From Haemophilus parainfluenzae (GTDB taxonomy: Bacteria > Pseudomonadota > Gammaproteobacteria > Enterobacterales > Pasteurellaceae): a stretch of DNA of 64,000 nt. The notes beneath the pieces are model-generated. The model had not been told where the DNA came from. It was given only the letters and a program-made list of their open reading frames with translations, and did not search any database. Each line of letters starts with the position of its first letter. Within the stretch, counting starts at the first letter, position 1. Shown one piece after another: positions 27,039 through 35,617 of the stretch. The stretch spans positions 62,001 through 126,000 of the forward strand of contig NZ_QEPO01000005.1 of the NCBI RefSeq assembly GCF_003252725.1, in the 5' to 3' direction. The position numbers and the translations under genes were made by a program.

Positions 27039-28541
27039 ATGACCACAACGCAAAACCACACTTCAAATGCTATTGTCCAAAAGGTTTGGAGTTTCTGCCA
27101 TATGCTCCGCGATGACGGCGTAAGCTACGGCGACTATTTGGAACAAATTACTTATCTGATTTTCTTGAAAATGGCTTTTGAATATAGCCAGCCGCCTTAT
27201 AACCGTCATGTTGGTATTCCGGAAGAATACAACTGGCAAAGTCTGACTGCTCGCACGGGTGCGGAATTGGAAAGTCATTATCTTGCGCTGTTGCGCGATT
27301 TAAGTATACGTAAAGGCTTACTTGGCCAAATCTTTGCCAAGGCGCAAAACAAAATCCAAGACCCGGCCAAATTGTCCCGTTTGGTGGCAATGATTGATGA
27401 AACCAAATGGACGCGCTTGGGCGTGGATGTGAAAGGCGATATTTACGAAGGCATTTTGGAAAAAAATGCCGAAGATACCAAATCAGGCGCGGGGCAATAC
27501 TTTACACCGCGCGCTCTGATTGAGGCAATGGTCGAATGCGTCCGCCCGCAGGCAGATACTCTGATTGCCGACCCTGCAGCAGGTACTGGCGGTTTCCTTC
27601 TGGGTGCATACAGCTATCTGGAAAAACATGCCAATTTAAATGCCGAGCAAAAAGCGCGGTTAAAAGACGGGACGTTTTTCGGTAATGAAATTGTCGCCAA
27701 TACCCGCCGTTTGTGTTTGATGAACCTGTTTTTACACGGCATCGGAGAAATGGACGGCGAAAGCCCGATCAGCTCCGATGATTCCTTGGTTGCACCAAGC
27801 CCTCGAAAAGTAGACTTGGTTTTGGCCAATCCGCCATTCGGTAAAAAAAGCACCATGACCATTACCAATGCCGAGGGCGAAGCTGAAACCGAAGATTTTG
27901 TCTATAACCGCCAAGACTTTTGGGCAACCACTTCCAACAAACAAGTCAACTTCTTGCAGCATATTTACACGATGCTCAAAAACAACGGGCGCGCTGCCGT
28001 GGTCGTGCCCGATAATGTGCTGTTTGAAGGTAGCGCAGGCGAGACCGTGCGAAAAAAACTCTTGCAGATGACCGATTTGCATACGATTTTACGTTTACCA
28101 ACGGGTATTTTCTACGCCCAAGGCGTGAAAGCAAATGTGTTGTTCTTTGATAACCGCCCCGCACAGGAAAAAGCCGTTACCCAAGAAGTTTGGGTGTATG
28201 ACTACCGTACCAACGTGCATCACACGCTGAAGAAAAAACCGATGCAGTTGGCAGATTTGCAGGATTTCATTGCCTGCTATTGCCCTGAAGACCGTTCAAA
28301 GCGCACAGAAACCTATCATGCCGAAAACAATCCCGACGGACGCTGGCGTAAATTTAGTATCGATGAAATCAATCAGCGAGAAAAAACCAGCCTGGATATT
28401 TTCTGGTTGAAAGACCATTCTTTAACCGACTTGGACAATCTGCCCGCCCCTGATATTTTGGCCGAGGAAATCATTGAAAATATCGAAGCGGCTTTGATGA
28501 GTTTTCGAAGCGTTGCAGCGCAGTTGGGAGAAAACGAATAG
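27039..28541 (+). CDS. hsdM: type I restriction enzyme methyltransferase subunit
   Basis: HsdM methylates adenine N6 at the sequence chosen by HsdS. 500 residues. Motif I (SAM binding) DPAAGTGGF at 178-186, motif IV NPPF at 264-267, and the preceding GAGQYFTPRALIEAMVE typical of the family. The frame is open 30 codons further upstream (from 26949), but that stretch crosses the small-RNA promoter. The ATG at 27039 (MTTTQNHTSNAIVQKVWSFC) has an AAGAGA site and a family-like N-terminus. The gene lies last, after hsdR, hsdS and abiF, an unusual order. It is GC-richer than the flanking chromosome, like hsdR. Confidence 0.94.
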   Translation: MTTTQNHTSNAIVQKVWSFCHMLRDDGVSYGDYLEQITYLIFLKMAFEYSQPPYNRHVGIPEEYNWQSLTARTGAELESHYLALLRDLSIRKGLLGQIFAKAQNKIQDPAKLSRLVAMIDETKWTRLGVDVKGDIYEGILEKNAEDTKSGAGQYFTPRALIEAMVECVRPQADTLIADPAAGTGGFLLGAYSYLEKHANLNAEQKARLKDGTFFGNEIVANTRRLCLMNLFLHGIGEMDGESPISSDDSLVAPSPRKVDLVLANPPFGKKSTMTITNAEGEAETEDFVYNRQDFWATTSNKQVNFLQHIYTMLKNNGRAAVVVPDNVLFEGSAGETVRKKLLQMTDLHTILRLPTGIFYAQGVKANVLFFDNRPAQEKAVTQEVWVYDYRTNVHHTLKKKPMQLADLQDFIACYCPEDRSKRTETYHAENNPDGRWRKFSIDEINQREKTSLDIFWLKDHSLTDLDNLPAPDILAEEIIENIEAALMSFRSVAAQLGENE

Positions 28542-28630
28542 AAAAGCATCTGATGCCTTGTTGATTGCTTTGTCATTAGGTTGGCCTGGCTTTGTGATTT
28601 TGAATTGATAAGAGGTTAGATACATATAAA

Positions 28631-28656
28631 AAAGACAATCTTTTTAGATTGTCTTT
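28631..28656. terminator. bidirectional terminator closing the defence island
   Basis: Perfect 11-bp arms AAAGACAATCT (28631-28641) and AGATTGTCTTT (28646-28656), extended by A and T runs; it separates hsdM from the convergent ynbE. Confidence 0.9.
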
Positions 28657-28665
28657 TTTATTCGA

Positions 28666-28872
28666 TTATTTCTTCGCAGGTTCTACTTCACCCACAGCTT
28701 TCTGGGATTTTTCATCCATTTCCACTTTAATATTATGGTCCACCACCACATTCATATTAATGGTGATGCCTTCCTTTGGTGTATCCAATTGAATGGTTGG
28801 TGTGCAAGCTGTAAGTGTAAACATTGCCGCAAAAATAAAAAAGTGCGGTTGAAATTTAAGGTGTTTTATCAT
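28666..28872 (-). CDS. ynbE: YnbE-like lipoprotein
   Basis: A 68-residue lipoprotein: signal peptide with lipobox LTAC (Cys23), then a short domain TIQLDTPKEGITINMNVVVDHNIKVEMD. YnbE partners YdbH in the outer membrane; in E. coli the pair helps carry phospholipids across the periplasm, with YnbE stacked as beta strands on the YdbH bridge. Its start overlaps the ydbH stop by 4 bp, so the two are co-translated. The third E. coli partner, ydbL, is not found here. Confidence 0.88.
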   Translation of the reverse strand: MIKHLKFQPHFFIFAAMFTLTACTPTIQLDTPKEGITINMNVVVDHNIKVEMDEKSQKAVGEVEPAKK

Positions 28873-31604
28873 TTGTCTTTGTCTAATTGCTTATAAAGTT
28901 TATATTGCAGATTTTGTTCAAATTGTGAGCCATAGTCAATCATATTCCACAATTCAAACATATTTTCTTGGTGCGTATAATTTAACGTTATCGGATTATG
29001 GGTTCGCTTGGTTGGATTAAACCCGCTAATACTTGCACGCAACGTCATTTGTCCTTTCGGATCGAGCGTCACTGCCGCATGGGAATTTTGCAGTTCCATT
29101 TCTTTTAATAAATCCACCAAAATATTCTCTGTCCAACCGCCTTTTTTCAGCCCTTTCACCATTTCATCCGTTAATTTGATGGACACATTTCCCACTTGTT
29201 CCAATGTGCCATTACAAATCAAACATTCCTTATGCCCGAGCCAAAATGGCAGGGTCGCATTCGCGCGGCCGGTTAAGGTTACTTGATTATATTGCGCTAA
29301 GGCTAACACTTGGGCTAAATCGATATTGGTAAAAGAAAGTGTCGCCATTTTACTTTGTGGGAAAGTGAGCTGAGGTACCGTCAATTCACCATCAAATAAG
29401 GAAAGTTTCACATTTTTTAAGATAAGTGGATTTTTCATGGTATTCGGATAACGACCGAATAAATCTAATTCCCCATTTGAGACAGAAAGCGCGCCATAGC
29501 GAATATTTTTAGTCGAAATATGAATTGGCTTACCTGAGGCCACTTGTAATGCCTCGTTTTCATAATTCATTGGGAAGCGAATATTCAAGCCATACACTTC
29601 ACCATCTGGCATGGTGATTTTACCGTTTTTCAGGTTCAATTCCCCGCCCATTTTCACGCCATTGGTATTAATCACGAATTTGCTCTGTCCTTTGATGCTA
29701 CCCTCATGAATTAACCAGTTCCATTTTTGTGGGAAGAGTGATTGGAACACTTTTGCGGATTGTTCTTTCCAGCTGATTTCACCTGAAAGTGCACTATTCT
29801 GATATACACCCAAAACATCTAAAGGCCCAAGCGAACCAGCCTTTAAATCACCTGCAAAATTGAAGTTACTGATACTCTTACCATCAATGCCTAAGCCAAA
29901 AACAGGCGAAACAAAACGACCGCCATAAGCCAGTTCAATCCAATCTGTTTTCGCTTGTAACAAGCCTCGAATATGTTCTTCTTCATAATCCCAGCGGAGT
30001 CGATCTTTAAGTTCCAATGAAAGTGGTGCCATTTTTACCTCTTTCATTTTGACTTCTTTAGAATGAGCAGAAAGTTGATTTAATTCGATATGATCGGCTT
30101 CCCAAAATCCTTTACCTTCCATTTTGACTGGCGTATTTAAGGATTTCCAGTTTGCGCTTCCATTGATAATCCAATCCCAACGGTTTGTCGCTTGTTTTTC
30201 CACCGACTGTAACTTATGTTCTTCATCTCGGAAGTCAAACACGGTTTTAATACCGGCAATAAACTCGTGGGCGTTTCCGTCTAATTTTAAATTGAGATTT
30301 TCAAACTGCGGGGTTGTGCCATTCAACGTTGCCTGCAAACGCCCTTCTAAGCCATAACGACCGATAATAATGTCATCTAACGGTAAACGAACATGTAACT
30401 TGGTGCCCTCTTGTTCGTTATCCATTTTAAAGACCGACCCCGGATAAAAATACACCACGGGATGCGTAAAAATCCCACCTAGATGATAAGTTAAATTAGT
30501 GAGTGCCACAGTCGAGTTATAACGTAAATCCCCACGTGTTTTCAGCTCAAAATCCAATTCATTATTATCATCGCCACCACCGATTTCACCATTTTTGCCT
30601 GAAATCACGATCTCCCCTTTGCCCATTTCGCCAAAGGTTTGCAAGATCACGTTCATATCAATGCTTAACGGCAACAAGCCCTCTGCTGCACGGTGGATAG
30701 ATAACCCAAGGAAGCCTTTAATCGGTTGATAGCTGTCGAAAGTCCAGTAAAATTTCCCCCATGAAATATCCAAACCGTCTTTGGTGAAGACGAAAGGCAC
30801 ATCCAACAACGGAGAATTTGCCGTTAAATCTTGAACATTTAACTGACCATCCGCACCTTGCCACGACACTTTTGCCTCGCCTTTTGTGACGGCTAGTTCT
30901 GGGTTATTCCAATTGAATAAAACATTTCCTTGTTGAGGAAGTTGAGAAAGATCGGGCTCAAAATTTGCAGTGAACTGAAGATCATAGGTTTTATCGCCTG
31001 ATTGTTTGATATCGGTATTGCCTGTCCATTGGAAGATCCCATCTCGTGGCGTAACAGTGGATTGATGATGCAGCTCAAGCCCATCATTATTCGCTTGTGC
31101 TTCTAGTGCTAATTGGTTGCCATTATAGTTTGCATCTAACGCCCAATCAGCCGATAAAAAAGGCTGCAGCGCGGCTTGTTTTAGTGCGTCGGTATTTGTT
31201 AATTGAAAGTGTTTAACTTTGACATCAGAAATAGGCAATGCCGCCCAAAGTGCGGTTAAATTTGGCGGTGTTTTTTCAGCGTTATCGCTTGGCAAATGAG
31301 TTAAACAATCATAATTCAAGCCAGCCTTTTCAATATCAAGACTATGCGTATTCCACCAAGTGAGTTGCGCATCATTGAGGTTTATGAGGGTACATTGATC
31401 TGTTTTCACTTTTAGCTCAGGTAGCGTTAAACCTGTCGCTTTCCATTGCCAGTCATCAGCTAATTCAATGTGATAATGTGGTGCTAAAAAATGATTTGCA
31501 AGTTGTTCCACTCGTTTCGGGGTCGCAAAAACGAGCACTAAGCCAACGCTTACTACGATCAAGAGCAACAAAATAATCAAAGCCCACAGGCAACGCTTTC
31601 GCAT
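28869..31604 (-). CDS. ydbH: YdbH, AsmA-like intermembrane lipid-transport protein
   Basis: A 911-residue protein with one N-terminal membrane anchor (WALIILLLLIVVSVGLVLVFA at about 7-27, quoted in part) and a very long beta-rich periplasmic region of the AsmA-like/TamB type. Such proteins form a hydrophobic groove bridging the inner and outer membranes and, redundantly with TamB and YhdP, move phospholipids. The conserved C-terminal region (NGKITMPDGEVYGLNIRFP, LSFTNIDLAQVLALAQYNQV, GRANATLPFW) is present. It is followed directly by ynbE. Confidence 0.88.
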   Translation of the reverse strand: MRKRCLWALIILLLLIVVSVGLVLVFATPKRVEQLANHFLAPHYHIELADDWQWKATGLTLPELKVKTDQCTLINLNDAQLTWWNTHSLDIEKAGLNYDCLTHLPSDNAEKTPPNLTALWAALPISDVKVKHFQLTNTDALKQAALQPFLSADWALDANYNGNQLALEAQANNDGLELHHQSTVTPRDGIFQWTGNTDIKQSGDKTYDLQFTANFEPDLSQLPQQGNVLFNWNNPELAVTKGEAKVSWQGADGQLNVQDLTANSPLLDVPFVFTKDGLDISWGKFYWTFDSYQPIKGFLGLSIHRAAEGLLPLSIDMNVILQTFGEMGKGEIVISGKNGEIGGGDDNNELDFELKTRGDLRYNSTVALTNLTYHLGGIFTHPVVYFYPGSVFKMDNEQEGTKLHVRLPLDDIIIGRYGLEGRLQATLNGTTPQFENLNLKLDGNAHEFIAGIKTVFDFRDEEHKLQSVEKQATNRWDWIINGSANWKSLNTPVKMEGKGFWEADHIELNQLSAHSKEVKMKEVKMAPLSLELKDRLRWDYEEEHIRGLLQAKTDWIELAYGGRFVSPVFGLGIDGKSISNFNFAGDLKAGSLGPLDVLGVYQNSALSGEISWKEQSAKVFQSLFPQKWNWLIHEGSIKGQSKFVINTNGVKMGGELNLKNGKITMPDGEVYGLNIRFPMNYENEALQVASGKPIHISTKNIRYGALSVSNGELDLFGRYPNTMKNPLILKNVKLSLFDGELTVPQLTFPQSKMATLSFTNIDLAQVLALAQYNQVTLTGRANATLPFWLGHKECLICNGTLEQVGNVSIKLTDEMVKGLKKGGWTENILVDLLKEMELQNSHAAVTLDPKGQMTLRASISGFNPTKRTHNPITLNYTHQENMFELWNMIDYGSQFEQNLQYKLYKQLDKDK

Positions 31605-31652
31605 AGTTTCCCCAATTACGCGATAAATAAATGAACAGAGACGTATTCTATC

Positions 31653-32129
31653 TTATCTCGTCCCAAATAGCTCAACTAACTTATCCCCAAAGAAATAAAA
31701 TACTAATCCAAAGGCGACAATAATTAAGCCGATAAATTTCGTGATATTTACTTCTCGAATCGGCATACCGATAAGACCAAAATGATCGATAGTGGCTGCG
31801 GTAATTAATTGTCCGACAATGATAAAAAATAACATCGCGGTAATGCCTAGCTTAGGTGCAAGCAAAACCGTTGTGAACACGACAACTGCACCAAGTATCC
31901 CACCAATTAATTTCCACCAAGGTTGTGAAGGGACGGTTGATAAATTGCCCCATAAATCGGTTTTTACCCAAGCAATAAAAAAGAGAACGAGCGTTCCCAC
32001 TGCAAAAGAAATAAAGGTCGCGATCACTGCTTCGCCACTCATGGCTTTCGCGAGTTGAGTATTAATTGCTGATTGCGTGGCAAGTGCAACACCTGCCGCT
32101 AAGGCGATAATGAGATAAACAAAAAACAT
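31653..32129 (-). CDS. small DMT-superfamily transporter (YdcZ/DUF606 type)
   Basis: A 158-residue membrane protein with five hydrophobic helices (MFFVYLIIALAAGVALATQS, FISFAVGTLVLFFIAWV, IGGILGAVVVFTTVLLAP, AMLFFIIVGQLITAATID, FIGLIIVAFGLVFYFFG). It is half the size of EamA proteins and would work as a dimer. The ATG at 32129, four codons inside the longest frame, has GGGAGTTTCA as ribosome-binding site. Substrate unknown. It is transcribed away from the mannose PTS operon. Confidence 0.78.
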   Translation of the reverse strand: MFFVYLIIALAAGVALATQSAINTQLAKAMSGEAVIATFISFAVGTLVLFFIAWVKTDLWGNLSTVPSQPWWKLIGGILGAVVVFTTVLLAPKLGITAMLFFIIVGQLITAATIDHFGLIGMPIREVNITKFIGLIIVAFGLVFYFFGDKLVELFGTR

Positions 32130-32429
32130 TGAAACTCCCAACAGAAAATTTGGCTTATTTTAACCTTTTCCTATTTGTCTTGTCGCGAAATGCTTTCCAT
32201 TCGATAAAAATCGTCCCAAAATCAACCGCACTTTGCATTTCATTCATAAATACCTCAAAAGTTGTAAGTCATCTTACCTGTTTATTTGATCTCGATCACT
32301 ATTTGACTATTCTTTATTTGACGGTAATCTTCAAATCAATACACTTAACTCCATTCGGAGCAATCGTTTGCGCAATGCGTATTGAAAGCAAAATAGACTG
32401 ATTTTATCAACTCAATGGGAGGAATATCC
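32130..32429. other. 300-bp gap upstream of manX
   Basis: No gene seen. It contains an uptake signal at 32225-32233, a CRP-like site at 32285-32300, and a GGGAGGAATATCC ribosome-binding site directly before manX. It also holds the upstream region of the divergent small transporter. Confidence 0.6.
32285..32300. promoter_or_regulatory. CRP-cAMP site candidate for manXYZ
   Basis: TTTGATCTCGATCACT fits the CRP pattern TGTGA-N6-TCACA with one mismatch in each half. It lies about 130 bp before manX. PTS sugar operons are commonly CRP-activated. Confidence 0.55.
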
Positions 32430-33398
32430 ATGACCCACATTATCGTTGCAACGCACGGTAAGTTTTCTGAAGAAATCGTCAATTCCGCCGCTATGGTGTA
32501 TGGCGAAGATGAAAACTGCCATGTCGTGACTTTCTTACCGGGTGAAGGCGGTGAGCATTTAATCGAGAAATATAATGCGATTATTGCCACACTGCCTGAA
32601 AATGAACCGGTGCTCTTTCTGGTCGATTTATTTGGTGGTAGCCCTTATAACGCGGCAAGCCGAGTTGCCAGTGAAAGAGATAATACCGATATCGTCACCG
32701 GCATTAATCTACCAATGTTGCTAGAAGTGCTTGATGCCAAAGATGGCGCCAGCTTAGATGAATTGGTAGAAACCGCAAAAGAAGTCGGGGTCGCTGCCGT
32801 GAAATCCTTCCGTCAACCTAAAGAAAGCAAGACTGCTCCAACGCCCGCTGCTAAACCAGCTGAAGCACCAAAAACCGCTCCAAATCCAACCGCACTTTCT
32901 GGCAATATGAACATTTCCTTATTGCGTATTGATAGCCGTTTAATCCACGGTCAAGTGGCAACCTCTTGGGCGAAAGCGGTGAAATGCGAAGCGATTTTTG
33001 CGATAAATGATGATGTGGCGAATGATGCGCTTCGTCGTGATTTATTACTTCAAATCGCCCCTGAACATTTGAAAGCTTATGTGATTCCTGTGGAAAAAGC
33101 CATTAAGGTGTATCACAACCCGAAATATGCGGGAAAAAACATTCTTTGGTTAGTGACCAACCCAACAGATATCGTGCGCTTAATCGAAGGCGGCGTGAAA
33201 ATTGATAAAGTTAACGTGGGCGGTATGACATTCCGTGAAGGCGATAAGATGCTTTCCCAAGCAGTTGCTGTCAACCCAACTGATGTGGCGGCATTTAAAC
33301 AGCTTTTAGATAAAGGCGTGGAATTAAGCTTGCAACAAGTGGCGAGCAGCCCGAAATCAATGCTCACACACAAAGAGCTTGATGCGATTCAATTTTAA
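32430..33398 (+). CDS. manX: mannose-family PTS enzyme IIAB
   Basis: Fused cytoplasmic IIA and IIB phosphotransfer domains of a mannose-class PTS, passing phosphate from HPr to the incoming hexose. 322 residues. IIA (1-130) has HIIVATHGKF with phosphorylatable H9 and LFGGSPYNAA. An Ala/Pro/Lys linker (about 133-157) is followed by IIB with LLRIDSRLIHGQVATSW and H173. An uptake signal at 32889-32897 falls in the linker, coding for Pro-Thr-Ala-Leu, where it does no harm. The ATG at 32430 is preferred over one five codons earlier because of its GGGAGG site. First gene of manXYZ. Confidence 0.94.
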   Translation: MTHIIVATHGKFSEEIVNSAAMVYGEDENCHVVTFLPGEGGEHLIEKYNAIIATLPENEPVLFLVDLFGGSPYNAASRVASERDNTDIVTGINLPMLLEVLDAKDGASLDELVETAKEVGVAAVKSFRQPKESKTAPTPAAKPAEAPKTAPNPTALSGNMNISLLRIDSRLIHGQVATSWAKAVKCEAIFAINDDVANDALRRDLLLQIAPEHLKAYVIPVEKAIKVYHNPKYAGKNILWLVTNPTDIVRLIEGGVKIDKVNVGGMTFREGDKMLSQAVAVNPTDVAAFKQLLDKGVELSLQQVASSPKSMLTHKELDAIQF

Positions 33399-33416
33399 TT
33401 ACGAGGACAATTCATT

Positions 33417-34214
33417 ATGACAACAATGGAAATTATTTTAGTCACACTCGTTGCCGCCATTTGCGGTATGGGGAGTGTATTGGACGAACGTCAAACTCAT
33501 CGTCCTTTAGTTGCTTGTACCCTAATCGGCTTAGTATTAGGGGATTTAGAAACCGGTATTATTGTCGGTGGTACCCTTGAATTAGTGGCATTAGGCTGGA
33601 TGAACGTGGGTGCGGCAATGGCACCAGATGCGGCATTAGCCAGTGTGATTGCGACTATCCTCGTCATCAAAGGCGGCCAAGATAAAGGGAGCGCATTAGC
33701 GATTGCGATTCCGGTAGCCGCAGCAGGTCAAGTATTAACCATCTTTGTTCGTACTTTAACCATCTTCCTTCAACACAAAGCCGATGATTTTGCCGCAAAA
33801 GCGAACTTCCGCGGCATTGAATTCTGTCACTTCAGCGGTCTTGCGTTACAAGCGTTACGCGTGGCGATTCCAACCTTCTTCGTTGCGTTAGTGGCAGGTA
33901 CGGATACAGTGACTGAAGCATTGAATGCGATTCCAGAAGTGGTCACTCGCGGTTTACAAATCGCTGGTGGTTTTATCGTGGTCGTTGGTTATGCGATGGT
34001 CATCAATATGATGCGTGCAGGCGCATTAATGCCATTCTTCTTCCTAGGCTTCGTAATCGCCTCTTTCACCAATTACAACCTTGTCGGTCTCGGTATTTTA
34101 GGCACATGCTTAGCGATGATTTACATTCAATTGAACCCACGTTTCCATCAATCTACTGCACCACAAGCAGTTGCAAAACGTGAATTAGCTGACGATGAAC
34201 TTGAAGGACTATAA
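33417..34214 (+). CDS. manY: mannose-family PTS enzyme IIC
   Basis: One of two membrane components of the mannose-class permease. 265 residues, several hydrophobic helices; family motifs include GMGSVLDERQTHRPLVACTL and GTLELVALGWMNVGAAMAPD. It lies 18 bp after manX with an ACGAGGA ribosome-binding site and 10 bp before manZ. Together with IID it forms the sugar channel. Confidence 0.94.
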   Translation: MTTMEIILVTLVAAICGMGSVLDERQTHRPLVACTLIGLVLGDLETGIIVGGTLELVALGWMNVGAAMAPDAALASVIATILVIKGGQDKGSALAIAIPVAAAGQVLTIFVRTLTIFLQHKADDFAAKANFRGIEFCHFSGLALQALRVAIPTFFVALVAGTDTVTEALNAIPEVVTRGLQIAGGFIVVVGYAMVINMMRAGALMPFFFLGFVIASFTNYNLVGLGILGTCLAMIYIQLNPRFHQSTAPQAVAKRELADDELEGL

Positions 34215-34224
34215 GGAAGAAATT

Positions 34225-35058
34225 ATGACTGAACAAACTAAAAAATCATTAACAAAAGGCGATATTCGTAGCACTTACTGGCGTTCAACTTTCTTGCTAG
34301 GTTCCTTCAACTTTGAACGTATGCAAGCAATGGGTTTCTGTGTATCTATGATCCCTGCCATTAAACGTCTTTACAGCAAAAAAGAAGATCAAGCAGCGGC
34401 ATTAAAACGCCACTTAGAATTCTTCAACACCCAGCCTTGGGTGGCCTCATCGATCATTGGTGTTACTGCCGCGATGGAACAAGAACGTGCGAACGGTAAC
34501 GATATTGATGACTCAGCAATCAGCGGGGTGAAAGTCGGTTTAATGGGACCATTAGCCGGTGTGGGTGACCCCATTTTCTGGGGAACATTACGTCCTGTAT
34601 TAGCCGCACTTGGTGCAGGTTTAGCCATTACCGGTAGCCTTTTGGGGCCATTGCTTTTCTTCATCGGTATCAACCTTTGCCGTGCAGTAACTCGTTGGTA
34701 TGGTTTCAAATACGGTTATGAAAAAGGTACCACAATCGTTAACGATATGGGCGGCGGCCGCTTACAAAAATTAACGCAGGGGGCGTCTATCCTCGGTCTC
34801 TTTGTCATGGGCTCACTGGTATCGAAATGGACGAGCATTAATATTCCATTAGAACTTTCCCGCTATAAAAACCAAATGGGCGAAGAAGTAGTGACCACCG
34901 TACAAAGCGTGTTAAACGATCTTCTCCCAGGCCTTGCGGCGTTAGGTTTAACCTTCTTATGTATGTATTTATTACGTAAAAAAATCAACGCCATGTACAT
35001 CATCTTCGCCTTATTCGGCGTGGGTATTTTAGGCTATCATTTTGGTGTGTTAGCCTAA
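34225..35058 (+). CDS. manZ: mannose-family PTS enzyme IID
   Basis: Second membrane component of the permease, 277 residues. Family features: RSTYWRSTFLLGSFNFERMQAMGF, MEQERANGNDIDDSAISGVKVGLMGPLAGVGDPIFWGT (quoted in parts), and several C-terminal helices. The frame begins ten codons earlier within manY, but the ATG at 34225 has a strong AAGGAAGAAATT site. The operon ends at the hairpin at 35071-35102. Mannose-class systems carry mannose, glucosamine or N-acetylglucosamine; which one is not readable. Confidence 0.94.
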   Translation: MTEQTKKSLTKGDIRSTYWRSTFLLGSFNFERMQAMGFCVSMIPAIKRLYSKKEDQAAALKRHLEFFNTQPWVASSIIGVTAAMEQERANGNDIDDSAISGVKVGLMGPLAGVGDPIFWGTLRPVLAALGAGLAITGSLLGPLLFFIGINLCRAVTRWYGFKYGYEKGTTIVNDMGGGRLQKLTQGASILGLFVMGSLVSKWTSINIPLELSRYKNQMGEEVVTTVQSVLNDLLPGLAALGLTFLCMYLLRKKINAMYIIFALFGVGILGYHFGVLA

Positions 35059-35070
35059 TACATTATGATA

Positions 35071-35102
35071 TTGCCTTCCCTCTTTTTCTTGTGGGAAGGC
35101 AA
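35071..35102 (+). terminator. manXYZ terminator
   Basis: Arms TTGCCTTCCC (35071-35080) and GGGAAGGCAA (35093-35102) followed by ATTTTT. Some read-through into the small membrane-protein gene that follows is possible. Confidence 0.9.
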
Positions 35103-35127
35103 ATTTTTAGCATGACATATAAATCCT

Positions 35128-35499
35128 ATGAACTGGAAAGATCTCATCAAGCCACCACCGGCTGAAGGCTATATCAAAAATTCATCCAATTTAGTGACCG
35201 CACTTTTTATTCTGGCGGGCATGCTTTATTATCCCACTAACGGCTACGGTGCCATCATCGCATTAATTGCGGCGCTGATTGTGTTAATCGGTCAAAAAAT
35301 GCTAATTGCTCAAACCAATAAAGATTTCACCGAAATGCAATTAGCCGAAAAGCAATTCCAAGAAACCCAAAACAGCGATTACCTCCGCTTTATTGAAGCA
35401 CGCGCCACCCAAATGTTGCGCGACAACAAAGTGCTTTCCGAAAAAGGCAAAACAGAGTTAGAGAGATTACTGTCTGTCGTCAAAACGCATTTAGCCTAG
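35128..35499 (+). CDS. small membrane protein of unknown function
   Basis: A 123-residue protein that I do not recognise. It has two adjacent hydrophobic segments (NLVTALFILAGMLYYPTNG and GAIIALIAALIVLIGQKMLI) and then a charged, helical cytoplasmic tail rich in Glu, Gln and Lys (residues about 65-123, likely coiled coil). An uptake signal is embedded at 35197-35205. Codon use resembles neighbours. It lies just behind the manXYZ terminator without a clear promoter of its own, so it may depend on read-through. Confidence 0.6.
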   Translation: MNWKDLIKPPPAEGYIKNSSNLVTALFILAGMLYYPTNGYGAIIALIAALIVLIGQKMLIAQTNKDFTEMQLAEKQFQETQNSDYLRFIEARATQMLRDNKVLSEKGKTELERLLSVVKTHLA

Positions 35500-35617
35500 C
35501 AACGCCAAAATAATCATAACTTTTAGCTATATGAAATAAGCTTTTCTTCTTTTTCTTACTTAAGTTAGAAAGGTATTATCAAACGGAAATTTATGATTTA
35601 TCCCTTAGGAGTAGTTT

